DNA of 64,000 nt from JAKVCB01 sp965243695 (GTDB lineage Bacteria; Planctomycetota; Planctomycetia; Pirellulales; Lacipirellulaceae): contig CBDEWC010000014.1 in assembly GCA_965243695.1 (NCBI GenBank), positions 496,001 to 560,000 of the forward strand, read 5' to 3'. The position numbers were made by a program, and so were the translations under genes. The notes beneath the pieces were generated by a model. The model did no database searches. It was not told the origin of the DNA and saw nothing but the letters and a program-made list of their open reading frames with translations. The number at the start of each line of letters is the position of its first letter. Within the stretch, counting starts at the first letter, position 1. This document shows positions 9,822-17,179 of the stretch, piece by piece.

Positions 9822-10187
9822 CGGATAAATCACCGGGGTTGATTTCTCTACGGATGCTCTAGTTACACACCTATTACAGTGTAAACCATGCCAATCGCTG
9901 TCACAATTGTTTCCTCGACCTGTCTGTCGGAACAACGTCTGAACTGCCTGCGGTTAAGTTGCGATTACGCGAGCCTGAGCGGCGTCTGTCGCCTCTCTCA
10001 GCTCTCTGTTCGAGCAGCCCAGCCCTAACCTGGGGCTGCCAAGGGGCCCCATGTGAGCCCGTGCGCCGGGCAGTCATGTTGGATCGGAAGGCACGCCCGT
10101 TTCTTTTTTGCAAATTTCTCCACGTCAAACTTACCGCTTGATGTGTTTGTCGTTGTAGCATCGCCGGGTCATTTTAACAAAACACGC
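9822..10187. other. Intergenic region, no gene recognised
   Basis: 366 bp between the DUF1549 start and the DUF1501 remnant. It should contain the promoter of the DUF1549/DUF1501 operon. Near 10017 a small inverted repeat (AGCCC ... GGGCT) is visible without a T-tract. No coding signal was seen. Confidence 0.45.
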
Positions 10188-10436
10188 TTACGCCAGTATG
10201 CCGTTGATGACATGGGCCGGTTTGACGCCGGTAAGCCGTTGCTCCAAGCCTTGAAACATGAAGCTGAACCGGCGATGGTCGATGCCCAACAGGTGCAGGA
10301 TGGTGGCGTTCAGATCGCGAATGTGCACGGGATCTTCGACGATGTTGTACGCGTAGTCATCGGTCCGGCCATATTCAAAGACCGCCTTCACGCCGCCGGC
10401 CATCCAGATCGCAAAACACCTGCCATGATGATCGCA
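10188..10436 (-). pseudogene. DUF1501 C-terminal remnant
   Basis: The minus strand encodes the last ~80 residues of a DUF1501 protein: CDHHGRCFAIWMAGGVKAVFEYGRTDD, then HIRDLNATILHLLGIDHRRF and FMFQGLEQRLTGVKPAHVI to a stop. Family members have some 400 more residues before this. Here homology breaks off just before DHHG (expected GRDHHG, found GCDHHG), where a tRNA 3' end begins. No DUF1549 partner precedes it. It is a truncated gene, most simply explained by insertion or recombination at the tRNA site. Confidence 0.8.
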
Positions 10437-10460
10437 GCCGGCGCCGGGAATCGAACCCGG
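10437..10460 (-). other. tRNA 3'-end fragment (T-arm plus acceptor strand), probable attachment-site scar
   Basis: On the minus strand, CCGGG TTCGATT CCCGG is a perfect T-arm (5-bp stem, consensus T-loop), followed by a 7-base strand CGCCGGC. The matching 5' acceptor strand GCCGGCG is not found in the expected 50-80 bases upstream, and no anticodon arm folds well, so this is not a complete tRNA. The 3' part of a tRNA beside integrase-like sequence is the usual footprint of tyrosine-recombinase integration. Confidence 0.5.
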
Positions 10461-10666
10461 ATGTTTCCAGTCGCAAATGGCGTGAATTACAGGCCCTGGT
10501 GGAGCGCGAACTCAAAGTGGCTGCACTGGCGCTGCACTCCGATGGCCCTGACGGGCACTCGCTGTCACCGGGCACACTGGAACTTGCCGAGTTGATCACG
10601 TGTTGGCCACAGCTGCCACAACCGATCCGTCAGGTCATTCTGACATTGGTGCGGTCGGTGGATTAA
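10461..10666 (+). pseudogene. Integrase-tail-like ORF remnant beside the tRNA fragment
   Basis: A plus-strand frame reads through the T-arm antisense as RRRESNPDV and continues KWRELQALVERELKVAALAL to ELAELITCWPQLPQPIRQ and LVRSVD before a stop at 10664-10666. Such RRRESNP tails ending in a LP-PIR-ILxLV block are, from memory, common in planctomycetes where recombinase genes abut tRNA or tmRNA genes. There is no start codon or recombinase catalytic region here, so it is treated as a decayed end of an integrated element. Confidence 0.4.
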
Positions 10667-10766
10667 ACCGCTGGGAATTGTTCAACATGATATATTAAGC
10701 CAGTTCTCCGATCAGTCTGCTGCCTGGCGATATCTAATGGCCCCCTCACCCCAAGGAAGCAAAGCC

Positions 10767-10922
10767 ATGCCAACAATTCCCGGCGACAAACCTTGCCCCG
10801 AGTGCCGCCAAAAGTACGGCTCCAAATATAAATGCCAGAAGTGCGGGACGGTGCTTTGCACGAAATGTGGTGGTGGATCTTGTCCGAGCTGCGGAAGTAC
10901 GCAAAAATCCACCAACTGGTGA
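10767..10922 (+). CDS. Small zinc-ribbon protein with four CxxC pairs
   Basis: 51 residues. Eight cysteines form four CxxC knuckles at positions 10/13, 23/26, 31/34 and 39/42 (KPCPECRQKYG, YKCQKCGTVLCTKCGGGSCPSCG), enough for two zinc sites. The ATG at 10767 follows AAGGAAG with good spacing; an in-frame ATG ten codons earlier has no ribosome site. The protein is small, soluble and lysine-rich. Proteins of this layout are usually adaptor or nucleic-acid-binding zinc ribbons, but no specific function can be given. It lies in the accessory stretch between two recombinase scars. Confidence 0.7.
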   Translation: MPTIPGDKPCPECRQKYGSKYKCQKCGTVLCTKCGGGSCPSCGSTQKSTNW

Positions 10923-11040
10923 CGCAGCCATCAAGCAGGCGATGAACGATGAGCGTGCCCCAGATTTGTGTTTTCCCACAACATCATGTTCAGAAATGAC
11001 TTATGGCCTAACTTCATCCGTCCGACGATAGGAGCCCCAC

Positions 11041-11910
11041 ATGTCCTCACCCCCGCCGCCGTCGAGCAAAAACTTTACGGTGCGGCCCTTAACATCGAGT
11101 TTCGGGGCGGAAATCGAAGGTGTGAATCTCGCTACGGAACTCAGCGACGCCGTCTTCAAAGAGATTTACGAAGCCTTCCTGCAATATCAAGTGCTCGTAT
11201 TTCGCGACCAGGATTTTCCTTCCGAGCGTCAGTTGGAGTTCGGGCGACGCTTTGGCGAGCCGCAGGTCCACGTCTTGAATCAGTTCCATGATCGCCAGCA
11301 CCCAGAACTATATCTCTTGTCCAATCTCGACGAGGACGGCAAGCCAGACGGCAAGCATCCTGACCCTGGCACGCTGTATTGGCACACCGACGGATCTTGG
11401 ACGCGGCGCAGGACCATTGCCACGATGCTCTACAGCTTGGAGGTGCCGCGCCAAGGGGGCGAGACGCAATTGGCGGACATGTATCGAGCCTACGACGCGC
11501 TGACTGACGGTATGAAGATGCGGCTCCGTTCGCTCAAGGCGGTCCATCACCTCAACTTTCACAAGAAACGACGGGATCCCAATCCTTTGAGCGCTGAGCA
11601 GGTGCGAAAAGCTCCGCCAGTCGAACATCCAGTTGTGCGAATTCATCCTGAAACGGGAAAGCCGACGATCTACCTCGGCGATATGGCTGAAGACATCGTA
11701 GGAATGGAGTATGAGGAAGGCCGTGCTCTCATCGAACAGCTGAATGAGTTCATCACCCGCGCAAAATTCGTCTACTCGCACAGTTGGAGTCCTCGCGAAC
11801 TGGTCGTATGGGACAATCGTTGTACCCTGCACCGCTCGACGACGTACGATACGGGGAGCGAACGACGGGTCATGCGCCGGCTGACAGTACTCGATAAGGA
11901 GCCGCTGTGA
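11041..11910 (+). CDS. TauD/TfdA family 2-oxoglutarate-dependent dioxygenase
   Basis: 289 residues, a full-length TauD/TfdA domain. The iron triad is His115 and Asp117 (WHTDGSW) with His264 (CTLHRST). Arg279 in RRVMRR sits 15 residues after the last histidine, as does the 2-oxoglutarate-binding arginine of TauD. The conserved start (FGAEIEGVNL) and VLVFRDQDFPSERQLEFGRRFG are present. Enzymes of this family hydroxylate substrates such as taurine, alkyl sulfates or 2,4-D; the substrate here cannot be read from sequence. GGAG precedes the ATG by six bases. It is monocistronic, lies within the accessory region, and a hairpin follows its stop. Confidence 0.93.
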   Translation: MSSPPPPSSKNFTVRPLTSSFGAEIEGVNLATELSDAVFKEIYEAFLQYQVLVFRDQDFPSERQLEFGRRFGEPQVHVLNQFHDRQHPELYLLSNLDEDGKPDGKHPDPGTLYWHTDGSWTRRRTIATMLYSLEVPRQGGETQLADMYRAYDALTDGMKMRLRSLKAVHHLNFHKKRRDPNPLSAEQVRKAPPVEHPVVRIHPETGKPTIYLGDMAEDIVGMEYEEGRALIEQLNEFITRAKFVYSHSWSPRELVVWDNRCTLHRSTTYDTGSERRVMRRLTVLDKEPL

Positions 11911-11914
11911 GCCA

Positions 11915-11935
11915 ACCACAGAAACCAGCTGTGGT
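11915..11935 (+). terminator. Hairpin after the dioxygenase gene
   Basis: ACCACAG and CTGTGGT form a perfect 7-bp stem with a 7-base loop starting four bases after the stop codon. No T-run follows (GTGAAATTAC), so it may stabilise the mRNA 3' end rather than terminate by itself. Confidence 0.4.
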
Positions 11936-12000
11936 GTGAAATTACAATCTGGCTAAGACTTTAGCCGTTTGCAGCAGTTCATGTAGGAAAGGAATTATGA

Positions 12001-12032
12001 ACCACGGATAAACGCGGATGGACACGGATAAA
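12001..12032. repeat. ACGGATAA-type spacer repeat
   Basis: Three closely spaced imperfect copies of an (ACACGGATAAAC)-like unit, of a kind I remember from many planctomycete intergenic regions. It marks the boundary between the dioxygenase gene and the recombinase remnant. Confidence 0.35.
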
Positions 12033-12121
12033 TTGAAACCTGTCACAGGAGGTGATCGCAGGACTGCGAAAGCCGCAGGCACAACGAACGACATCGGAAG
12101 TCACAGCCATCGCGGCTTTTC

Positions 12122-12560
12122 CCCAAGCTCGCCAATCGTCGCACGTGGTTGATGGTCAAACTGGATCTGGAAGCTGTTGGCATCCCCTACCGCACCAGGG
12201 ACGGCGTGGCCGACTTCCACGCCGCAGGCCGACACACCTACATCACAGCGCTTCTGAAAAACGGTACGTCGCTTCCGGAGGCCCGCCAACTGGCTCGACA
12301 CTCCGATGTGAAGATGACGATGAACTATACCCACATCGGTCTTGAAGATCGGGCTAAGGCGGTTCAAAACCTGCCCACCGACCCGAAGTGGCTGCAAATG
12401 CGATGCATCTCGGGCGTCCCAGAGGGTCACTTGCAGTCATCCGACAACACGGGTTGTCACTCGGAGGCTGCGGGGAGTGGTGACACAAGCCCTTGTGACG
12501 TGTCACCTTCAGTCACGCACAGACAAAAAAAGGCACCGCCAGTCACTGACGGTGCCCAAG
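12122..12560 (+). pseudogene. Tyrosine recombinase (phage-type integrase), C-terminal remnant
   Basis: The frame carries the end of a tyrosine recombinase catalytic domain: LEAVGIPYR, DFHAAGRHTYITALLKNG, LPEARQLARHSDVKMTMNY and THIGL. The nucleophile Tyr (MNYTHI) and the histidine of LARHSDV are present, but the upstream catalytic arginine and the DNA-binding half are missing. The HxxR box reads HAAGR with one extra residue. No good start codon exists; the frame only has a TTG/ATG at 12149-12152. Downstream it reads antisense through the tmRNA terminator and into tmRNA before stopping at 12682. It is a decayed integrase of an element that used the ssrA 3' end. Confidence 0.75.
12525..12556 (-). 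terminator. Rho-independent terminator of ssrA
   Basis: On the minus strand GGCACCG and CGGTGCC form a perfect 7-bp stem, extended by an inner CAGT/ACTG pairing. Seven Ts follow at once. It begins four bases after the tmRNA 3' end. This is the clearest terminator in the window. Confidence 0.9.
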
Positions 12561-12919
12561 TGGAGGCGGCGGGAATCGAACCCGCGTCCCGTGATCGCTC
12601 CACGCAAGCTTCTACGTGTGTAGTCGGACTCTTTAAATTTCGCCCTCTGGCACCCCTGCCGACCGGGTTACCTGACGGCTAGACGAGAACGGATTTAGCC
12701 ACCGACGTACTCGACGTGACCGGCAGCGGTCCGGATTTGGTGACGGGCGTCCGGGTCAATCCGGCTATGACCCCTAGCCCGGGTCGCCTTTATTTAGGCG
12801 GCCAGTGCGTAATTGCTATTGGCAATTAACAAAGTGATCAGCTTTTTACGTGGCACATGCTGATCAACCACGACACGCCACTTACGCTTCATCAACCCGG
12901 TCGAACCCAGTTCGCCCCC
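12561..12919 (-). ncRNA. ssrA: Transfer-messenger RNA (tmRNA), tag ANSNYALAA
   Basis: The 5' end GGGGGCG pairs with the 3' strand CGCCTCC (with one G-U) to make the tRNA-like acceptor stem. GGGTTCGATTCCCGC near the 3' end is the T-arm. The one-piece RNA is 359 nt. The tag frame runs from 12823 down to 12794: GCC AAT AGC AAT TAC GCA CTG GCC GCC TAA, giving ANSNYALAA, with the ALAA end recognised by proteases. The discriminator is A and CCA is not encoded. tmRNA rescues stalled ribosomes with SmpB. The 3' end faces a recombinase remnant, a very common integration site. Confidence 0.95.
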
Positions 12920-13117
12920 GAATCGTGCGTAACTGTATAAGATCTATCTTATTCGACCAGGGGGCGTGAGAAAAGTGAGCCAAAAATTTTGGCCCCGCTG
13001 TCACGCTTGCTGGTATGGGGTCATCGGTGGCGGATCAATGCGGGAAATTCGGTCCCAGCGGCCCGGATTTTGTGGTCAGCGGCGCTCCAAAATACGCGGT
13101 CGCTTATGAAAGTGCGC

Positions 13118-14305
13118 TCAACTGGAATTGCCCGTTTCGCTTTCCCGTGGGGGCGTTGTGGCCGGTTGCAAGAAGGCTTTTTCCGGTTTTTCTGGTTCCT
13201 GTCGCGAAGCACGAGCCTCGTTCTTGGGGAGTTGGTTGAAAGCCCGGGTCAGGCCCTCCACCGTGATCGCCGGCCCGTCCACCTTGGCCCACTTGAGATT
13301 TGGCAGTTTTTCCAGCACCGAGAGTTTCGCGTCTGTTACCAGGTGAGAGTACATCGTGATTGACTCCAGCGACTCCCAGTTCGCCATGTGTTGAAATCCC
13401 CGGTCATCAATCTTGTTGAAACAGAGGGTCGCCTGCTTGAGTTGCTGCCAGTTGGCAAGCCTGGCAAGGCCGTCGCTGGTCACGCCCGTATCGCTCAGGA
13501 CAAAAATTTCCAACCCGGTGAGTTTACCCAGCCCCTCACACCACTGGTCAGTGATGCCGGAACCCTCCAGCACCAGGTGACGAAGGTTTTTCAGCTGTGC
13601 CAGTTGGTGCCCACCAGGGTCACGGCACTCGTCGAATTTTAGGGCAACTTTCTCGAGCTTTGGCAGATTTTTTAAATGCACCAGGCCAGCCGTCGTGATC
13701 CGGGTGTCGTTCAAGTAAATCGCTTTGAGGTTGGGATGCCCGCTCAAAGCGGCCAGCCCCTGGTCATCGATCTGGGTGTCGTTTAGGGCAAGCGATTGAA
13801 GGCTGGTAATTTTACGCAGCGACTGCATGCCACTGCTGGTGACCTGGGTGCCGGACAACGTAAGGCGATTCAGTCCTTGGAGGTCCTCCAGGGAACGGAG
13901 CCCGTCGTCGGTGACTTGACTGTCGATCAGAGAGATATTACGCAGGGTGTGCATTCCAGTACACTGCGCAAGGACCCGATCGTCGACTTTGCGATTGCGC
14001 AAATCAAACAGGCTCCAGTTTGTATCGCTGACCGAATCGCGCGTCTCTGCCGGATAATTCAAGACGTCGGTCAAAACCACAAAATCTTCTTTTCCGACCA
14101 GCCAGGCAAGAAAAAAAGGGCCGTTGGCAGGTTGCGTTTGTGCGTAGCATTCGAGGCGGCGCAGCTGGTCAACGGCGCGGGCCGTGTGCCGAAAGGGGGC
14201 CAGGTAGAGATGTCGCGCGGTGAGCAGCAAACAACAGAGTATCACCATCAACAGCAGGGTGCGGAGCCCAAAGCGGGGCCATCGGCGCGTCTTTGTTTCA
14301 ACCAT
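13118..14305 (-). CDS. Membrane-anchored leucine-rich-repeat protein
   Basis: 395 residues from the ATG at 14305; an upstream GTG at 14368 only adds 21 residues before the membrane anchor. The N-terminus RRWPRFGLRTLLLMVILCCLLLTA is the planctomycete-type single membrane helix. From about residue 110 there are ten or so leucine-rich repeats of about 24 residues with the pattern LxxLxLxxTxITDxGLxxL, for example SLQSLALNDTQIDDQGLAAL and NLKAIYLNDTRITTAGLVHL. The tail is charged and proline-rich. Such repeats act as binding surfaces; no partner is evident. It stands alone beside ssrA. Confidence 0.88.
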   Translation of the reverse strand: MVETKTRRWPRFGLRTLLLMVILCCLLLTARHLYLAPFRHTARAVDQLRRLECYAQTQPANGPFFLAWLVGKEDFVVLTDVLNYPAETRDSVSDTNWSLFDLRNRKVDDRVLAQCTGMHTLRNISLIDSQVTDDGLRSLEDLQGLNRLTLSGTQVTSSGMQSLRKITSLQSLALNDTQIDDQGLAALSGHPNLKAIYLNDTRITTAGLVHLKNLPKLEKVALKFDECRDPGGHQLAQLKNLRHLVLEGSGITDQWCEGLGKLTGLEIFVLSDTGVTSDGLARLANWQQLKQATLCFNKIDDRGFQHMANWESLESITMYSHLVTDAKLSVLEKLPNLKWAKVDGPAITVEGLTRAFNQLPKNEARASRQEPEKPEKAFLQPATTPPRESETGNSS

Positions 14306-14540
14306 TTTTAAACTCGGTACAACATGACAGCCACACACAGGACTGGCCAGATCTTCGGAGATCTTCACCAGCCCGGGAATTCATTGCGATTCTCAGCACA
14401 CCCTTGCTTCCTGTGGGTGCCACGACCCTGCGTTTTGCAAGGTCGTAATTATGATAAAATACCTAAGCTGTGCAGGGGTGAACCCCGCACGATACCCTGG
14501 TAGCTTACCACACTCTATTATTTGCAGCTTCCAAGAGCCG

Positions 14541-15200
14541 GTGAACCCTATTTCTAGCGGTACGATTGTTTCAATCCAGGTGGGCCGTTCCCAGAAGTAT
14601 GGGACCGAGGGCGCGGTCGATCCCCACCAGCAGCCTTGGATCACCGCTTTTTTCAAGCAGCCACTCGGTGGGCCGGTGTGGGTGACCCACACGAACATCG
14701 AGGGGGACCATCAGGCGGACCAAAAGCACCATGGCGGAGTGGACAAGGCGGTCCTGGCGTACTCGGCCGACCACCTTGACTTCTGGCGGAAGGAATTGGG
14801 GGTTGGCCAACTTGAGGCGGGGGCGTTTGGCGAGAATCTCACCATCGGCGGCCTGACCGAGGGAGATGTTTCTATTGGCGACACGTGGCGCGCGGGTGAT
14901 GTTCTGTTTGAGGTTTCCCAGCCGCGGCAACCTTGTTGGAAGCTTGCCCGGCGGTGGCGCAGGAGTGACCTGGTTAAAAAAGTTGTGAACTCGGGCCACA
15001 CCGGCTGGTACTTGCGCGTCCTGGAGGAGGGCACGCTCACGCCGGGCGACCCGATTGAGTTGGTTGAGCGGCCCTGTAGCGACTGGACGATTGCGCGCGC
15101 CAATGAGGTGTTTTACGCACGGGAAAGGCAGCAGGAAAAACAGCTCCTGGCCCAGGTCGCAGAGCTTTCGGCTGCCTGGAAGAGTGCGCTGCTTGGTTAG
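14541..15200 (+). CDS. MOSC domain protein (YiiM-like)
   Basis: About 219 residues from a GTG at 14541; the frame is open to an ATG at 14451, but the extra 30 residues do not look like the family. The core shows KHHGGVDKAVLAYSADHLDFW, AGAFGENLTIGGLTEGDVSIGDTWRAGDVLFEVSQPRQPCWKLARR with the conserved cysteine, and the YiiM-type 3-alpha C-terminus (SDWTIARANEVFYA). MOSC proteins transfer sulfur or handle molybdenum-cofactor-dependent N-hydroxylated compounds; YiiM reduces such compounds. No molybdopterin gene is adjacent. Confidence 0.88.
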   Translation: MNPISSGTIVSIQVGRSQKYGTEGAVDPHQQPWITAFFKQPLGGPVWVTHTNIEGDHQADQKHHGGVDKAVLAYSADHLDFWRKELGVGQLEAGAFGENLTIGGLTEGDVSIGDTWRAGDVLFEVSQPRQPCWKLARRWRRSDLVKKVVNSGHTGWYLRVLEEGTLTPGDPIELVERPCSDWTIARANEVFYARERQQEKQLLAQVAELSAAWKSALLG

Positions 15201-15220
15201 TTGCAGGTTTTCAGAACAGC

Positions 15221-15272
15221 ATGGTACCAGACGTGGTACCAGACGTGGTACCAGAACAGTGTGGTATCAGAT
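15221..15272. repeat. Four imperfect copies of a 12-bp unit (GTGGTACCAGAC)
   Basis: Copies at 15221, 15233, 15245 and 15261, the last separated by four bases and altered to GTGGTATCAGAT. Each centre is the palindrome GGTACC. It lies in the convergent gap between the MOSC gene and the flavoprotein gene. Confidence 0.85.
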
Positions 15273-15314
15273 CCAGTATGGCGCCATCGGTGACGACAAC
15301 CAACCGCAGCGGAC

Positions 15315-16940
15315 TTAGCGGATGTCGCGCAGGATTTCTTCGGCCGCGTTTTTTCCGCAGGCGCCCATGACCCCGCCACCAGGGTGGCTGGCAGCGCCGC
15401 AAAGATAGAGACCACGGATCGGTGTGCGATGGTCGGCCCAGCCGGGTACCGGGCGGAAGAAAAACAACTGGTGAGCGCTCATCGCTCCTTGCATGATGTT
15501 TCCCCCGGTGATACCAAACGTGCGTTCCAGGTCCAGCGGGCTGAGCACCTGGCGGTGTTCAATGGCCGCGGGCACGTTAGGCGCGTACTGGGCAAGCGCC
15601 TCGACACAGCGGTCGGCAAACGACTCTTTGATATCGTCCCAGTTGCCCTCTGCCAGGCGGTAGGGGGCGAATTGGACAAACATGCTTAAAATATGTTTTC
15701 CCTCAGGTGCAATCGTGTGATCGACACTGGTGGGCATGGTCATTTCCAGGATTGGGTTTTCACTGGGACGACCATACTTGGCATCGTCGTAGGCTCGCTC
15801 CAGGTAGTCGAGCGAGGGACCCACGTGCATCGTACCGTGATGATGCGGCCCGACGCCGGCCGCATCGGCACAAGTAAAGCGGGGCGGTTCGGCAAGAGCC
15901 AGGTTCACTTTGGCCGAGGCCGAACTGTAGTCGATCCGGCTGATGGCCTGCAAAAAATCTTCAGGCAGTTCGGCCGGGTCGAGCATTTTTTCGAAGGTCA
16001 GGTGGGCATCGACACTCGAGGCGACGATTTTGGCTTCGAGCTGGGTCCCGTCCTCCAGTTGCACGCCGCAGGTTCGCCGACCGTTGGTGAGAATTGCCTG
16101 CACAGGAGACTCGCGGCGAATGGTCACCCCCATGTCTTCACAGGCTGCAGCGATGGCCTCCGAAAGACCTCCCATGCCACCTTGCACATAACCCCACACA
16201 CCTCGCGCTCCGCCTGCCTCACCCATCACGTGGTGGAGCAGGACGTACGCGCTACCGGGTGAGCTGATGGAGAGGAATGCGCCGATGATCGCATCGGTAG
16301 CGAGCGTTGCTTTGAGAACATCGGACTTGAACCAACGATCGAGGATTGGGCGTGCGGCGCCGGTCAGCAGTTCGATAGCCTCTGGTTGATCGGTCCCGAG
16401 TTTGCTCATTGCCTGGTAAAGCGACCAAAGTTTTTTGGCATCGCGCATTTTCTTGCCGATGCCAATGCGGCGCCAACTTGAGGGCATCGGGAGCGGGTCG
16501 GGGGCCGCCTGGCTGAGGACCGGTTCCAGCACGGCTGCGATACGTTCCAGAAAGGCGTTGTATTTCGGGTAGGCGATGACGTCATCGGAACTGAACTTAC
16601 CGATCTCGCGCTGGCAAAGTGCCGCATCGGGCCCCAGGAGCAAACTTTGCCCGTCCGGCAGCGGAGTGAATGACGAGGGGGATCGCGGTAGAATCGTTAG
16701 CCCATACTCTTTGAGTTTGAGTTCTCGAATGATTTGAGGCAGAAAGAGGCTAATAACGTAAGCAGCCGTGGAAACTTTGTAGCCGGGCCAGAGCTGCTCG
16801 GTGGCGGCGCAACCTCCCAGCACGTGCCGACGTTCGAGGACGCAAACACGCTTGCCTTCGCGGGCCAGGTAGCCGGCACAAACCAGTCCGTTGTGGCCAC
16901 CACCAATAATAATGGCATCATACTTATTAGCGATCGACAT
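15315..16940 (-). CDS. FAD-dependent oxidoreductase, CrtI/PYROXD2-like
   Basis: 541 residues. The N-terminal Rossmann motif DAIIIGGGHNGLVCAGYLAREGKRVCVLERR binds FAD, followed by VLGGCAATEQLWPGYKVSTAAYV. The C-terminus has GLYLCGAASHPGGGVMGACG, the second FAD-contact motif of phytoene-desaturase-like amine oxidase-fold proteins. The order and length fit the NAD(P)/FAD-dependent oxidoreductase group that includes PYROXD2, rather than a true carotenoid desaturase; no crt genes are nearby. ATG at 16940 has GGAG seven bases upstream. Substrate unknown. Confidence 0.9.
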   Translation of the reverse strand: MSIANKYDAIIIGGGHNGLVCAGYLAREGKRVCVLERRHVLGGCAATEQLWPGYKVSTAAYVISLFLPQIIRELKLKEYGLTILPRSPSSFTPLPDGQSLLLGPDAALCQREIGKFSSDDVIAYPKYNAFLERIAAVLEPVLSQAAPDPLPMPSSWRRIGIGKKMRDAKKLWSLYQAMSKLGTDQPEAIELLTGAARPILDRWFKSDVLKATLATDAIIGAFLSISSPGSAYVLLHHVMGEAGGARGVWGYVQGGMGGLSEAIAAACEDMGVTIRRESPVQAILTNGRRTCGVQLEDGTQLEAKIVASSVDAHLTFEKMLDPAELPEDFLQAISRIDYSSASAKVNLALAEPPRFTCADAAGVGPHHHGTMHVGPSLDYLERAYDDAKYGRPSENPILEMTMPTSVDHTIAPEGKHILSMFVQFAPYRLAEGNWDDIKESFADRCVEALAQYAPNVPAAIEHRQVLSPLDLERTFGITGGNIMQGAMSAHQLFFFRPVPGWADHRTPIRGLYLCGAASHPGGGVMGACGKNAAEEILRDIR

Positions 16941-17179
16941 CAACGTGCTCCATCACGGTTGCAGAATGACTTCCCATCGGTACCACAACACCAAGGATCA
17001 ACACCGGTTTTGTCTTCACGACCAATGGGCTTGTGGCGGATTGCAATTAAAAAATCCAGAATCCACCGTCGGACACGATACTGTATTTGGCTTTTGCCCG
17101 GCAGGTCGAGTTCTTGTTTATATGCCGAATAACTTGCTGAGGGGACAACCGGCTTCGGCAAAAACGACTTCACTGGAAA

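Noticed and set aside
10188..10403. Independent 71-residue gene
   Set aside because: It is the end of a DUF1501 protein without its first 80 percent, so a pseudogene rather than a small gene.
11041..11910. Naming the dioxygenase tauD
   Set aside because: Only the general iron and 2-oxoglutarate motifs are visible and no taurine transport genes are near, so no substrate-specific symbol is given.
12149..12682. Intact integrase gene reading to a stop at 12682
   Set aside because: The 3' third is antisense to the tmRNA terminator and tmRNA, the catalytic arginine and N-terminal half are missing, and the HxxR box is altered; treated as a remnant.
12978..12995. Terminator at the palindrome CCAAAAATTTTGG upstream of ssrA
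   Set aside because: The stem is almost only A-T and has no following T-run; not convincing.
15315..16940. Carotenoid desaturase crtI
   Set aside because: The fold is shared, but no carotenoid genes are adjacent and the sequence fits the wider PYROXD2-like oxidoreductases better.
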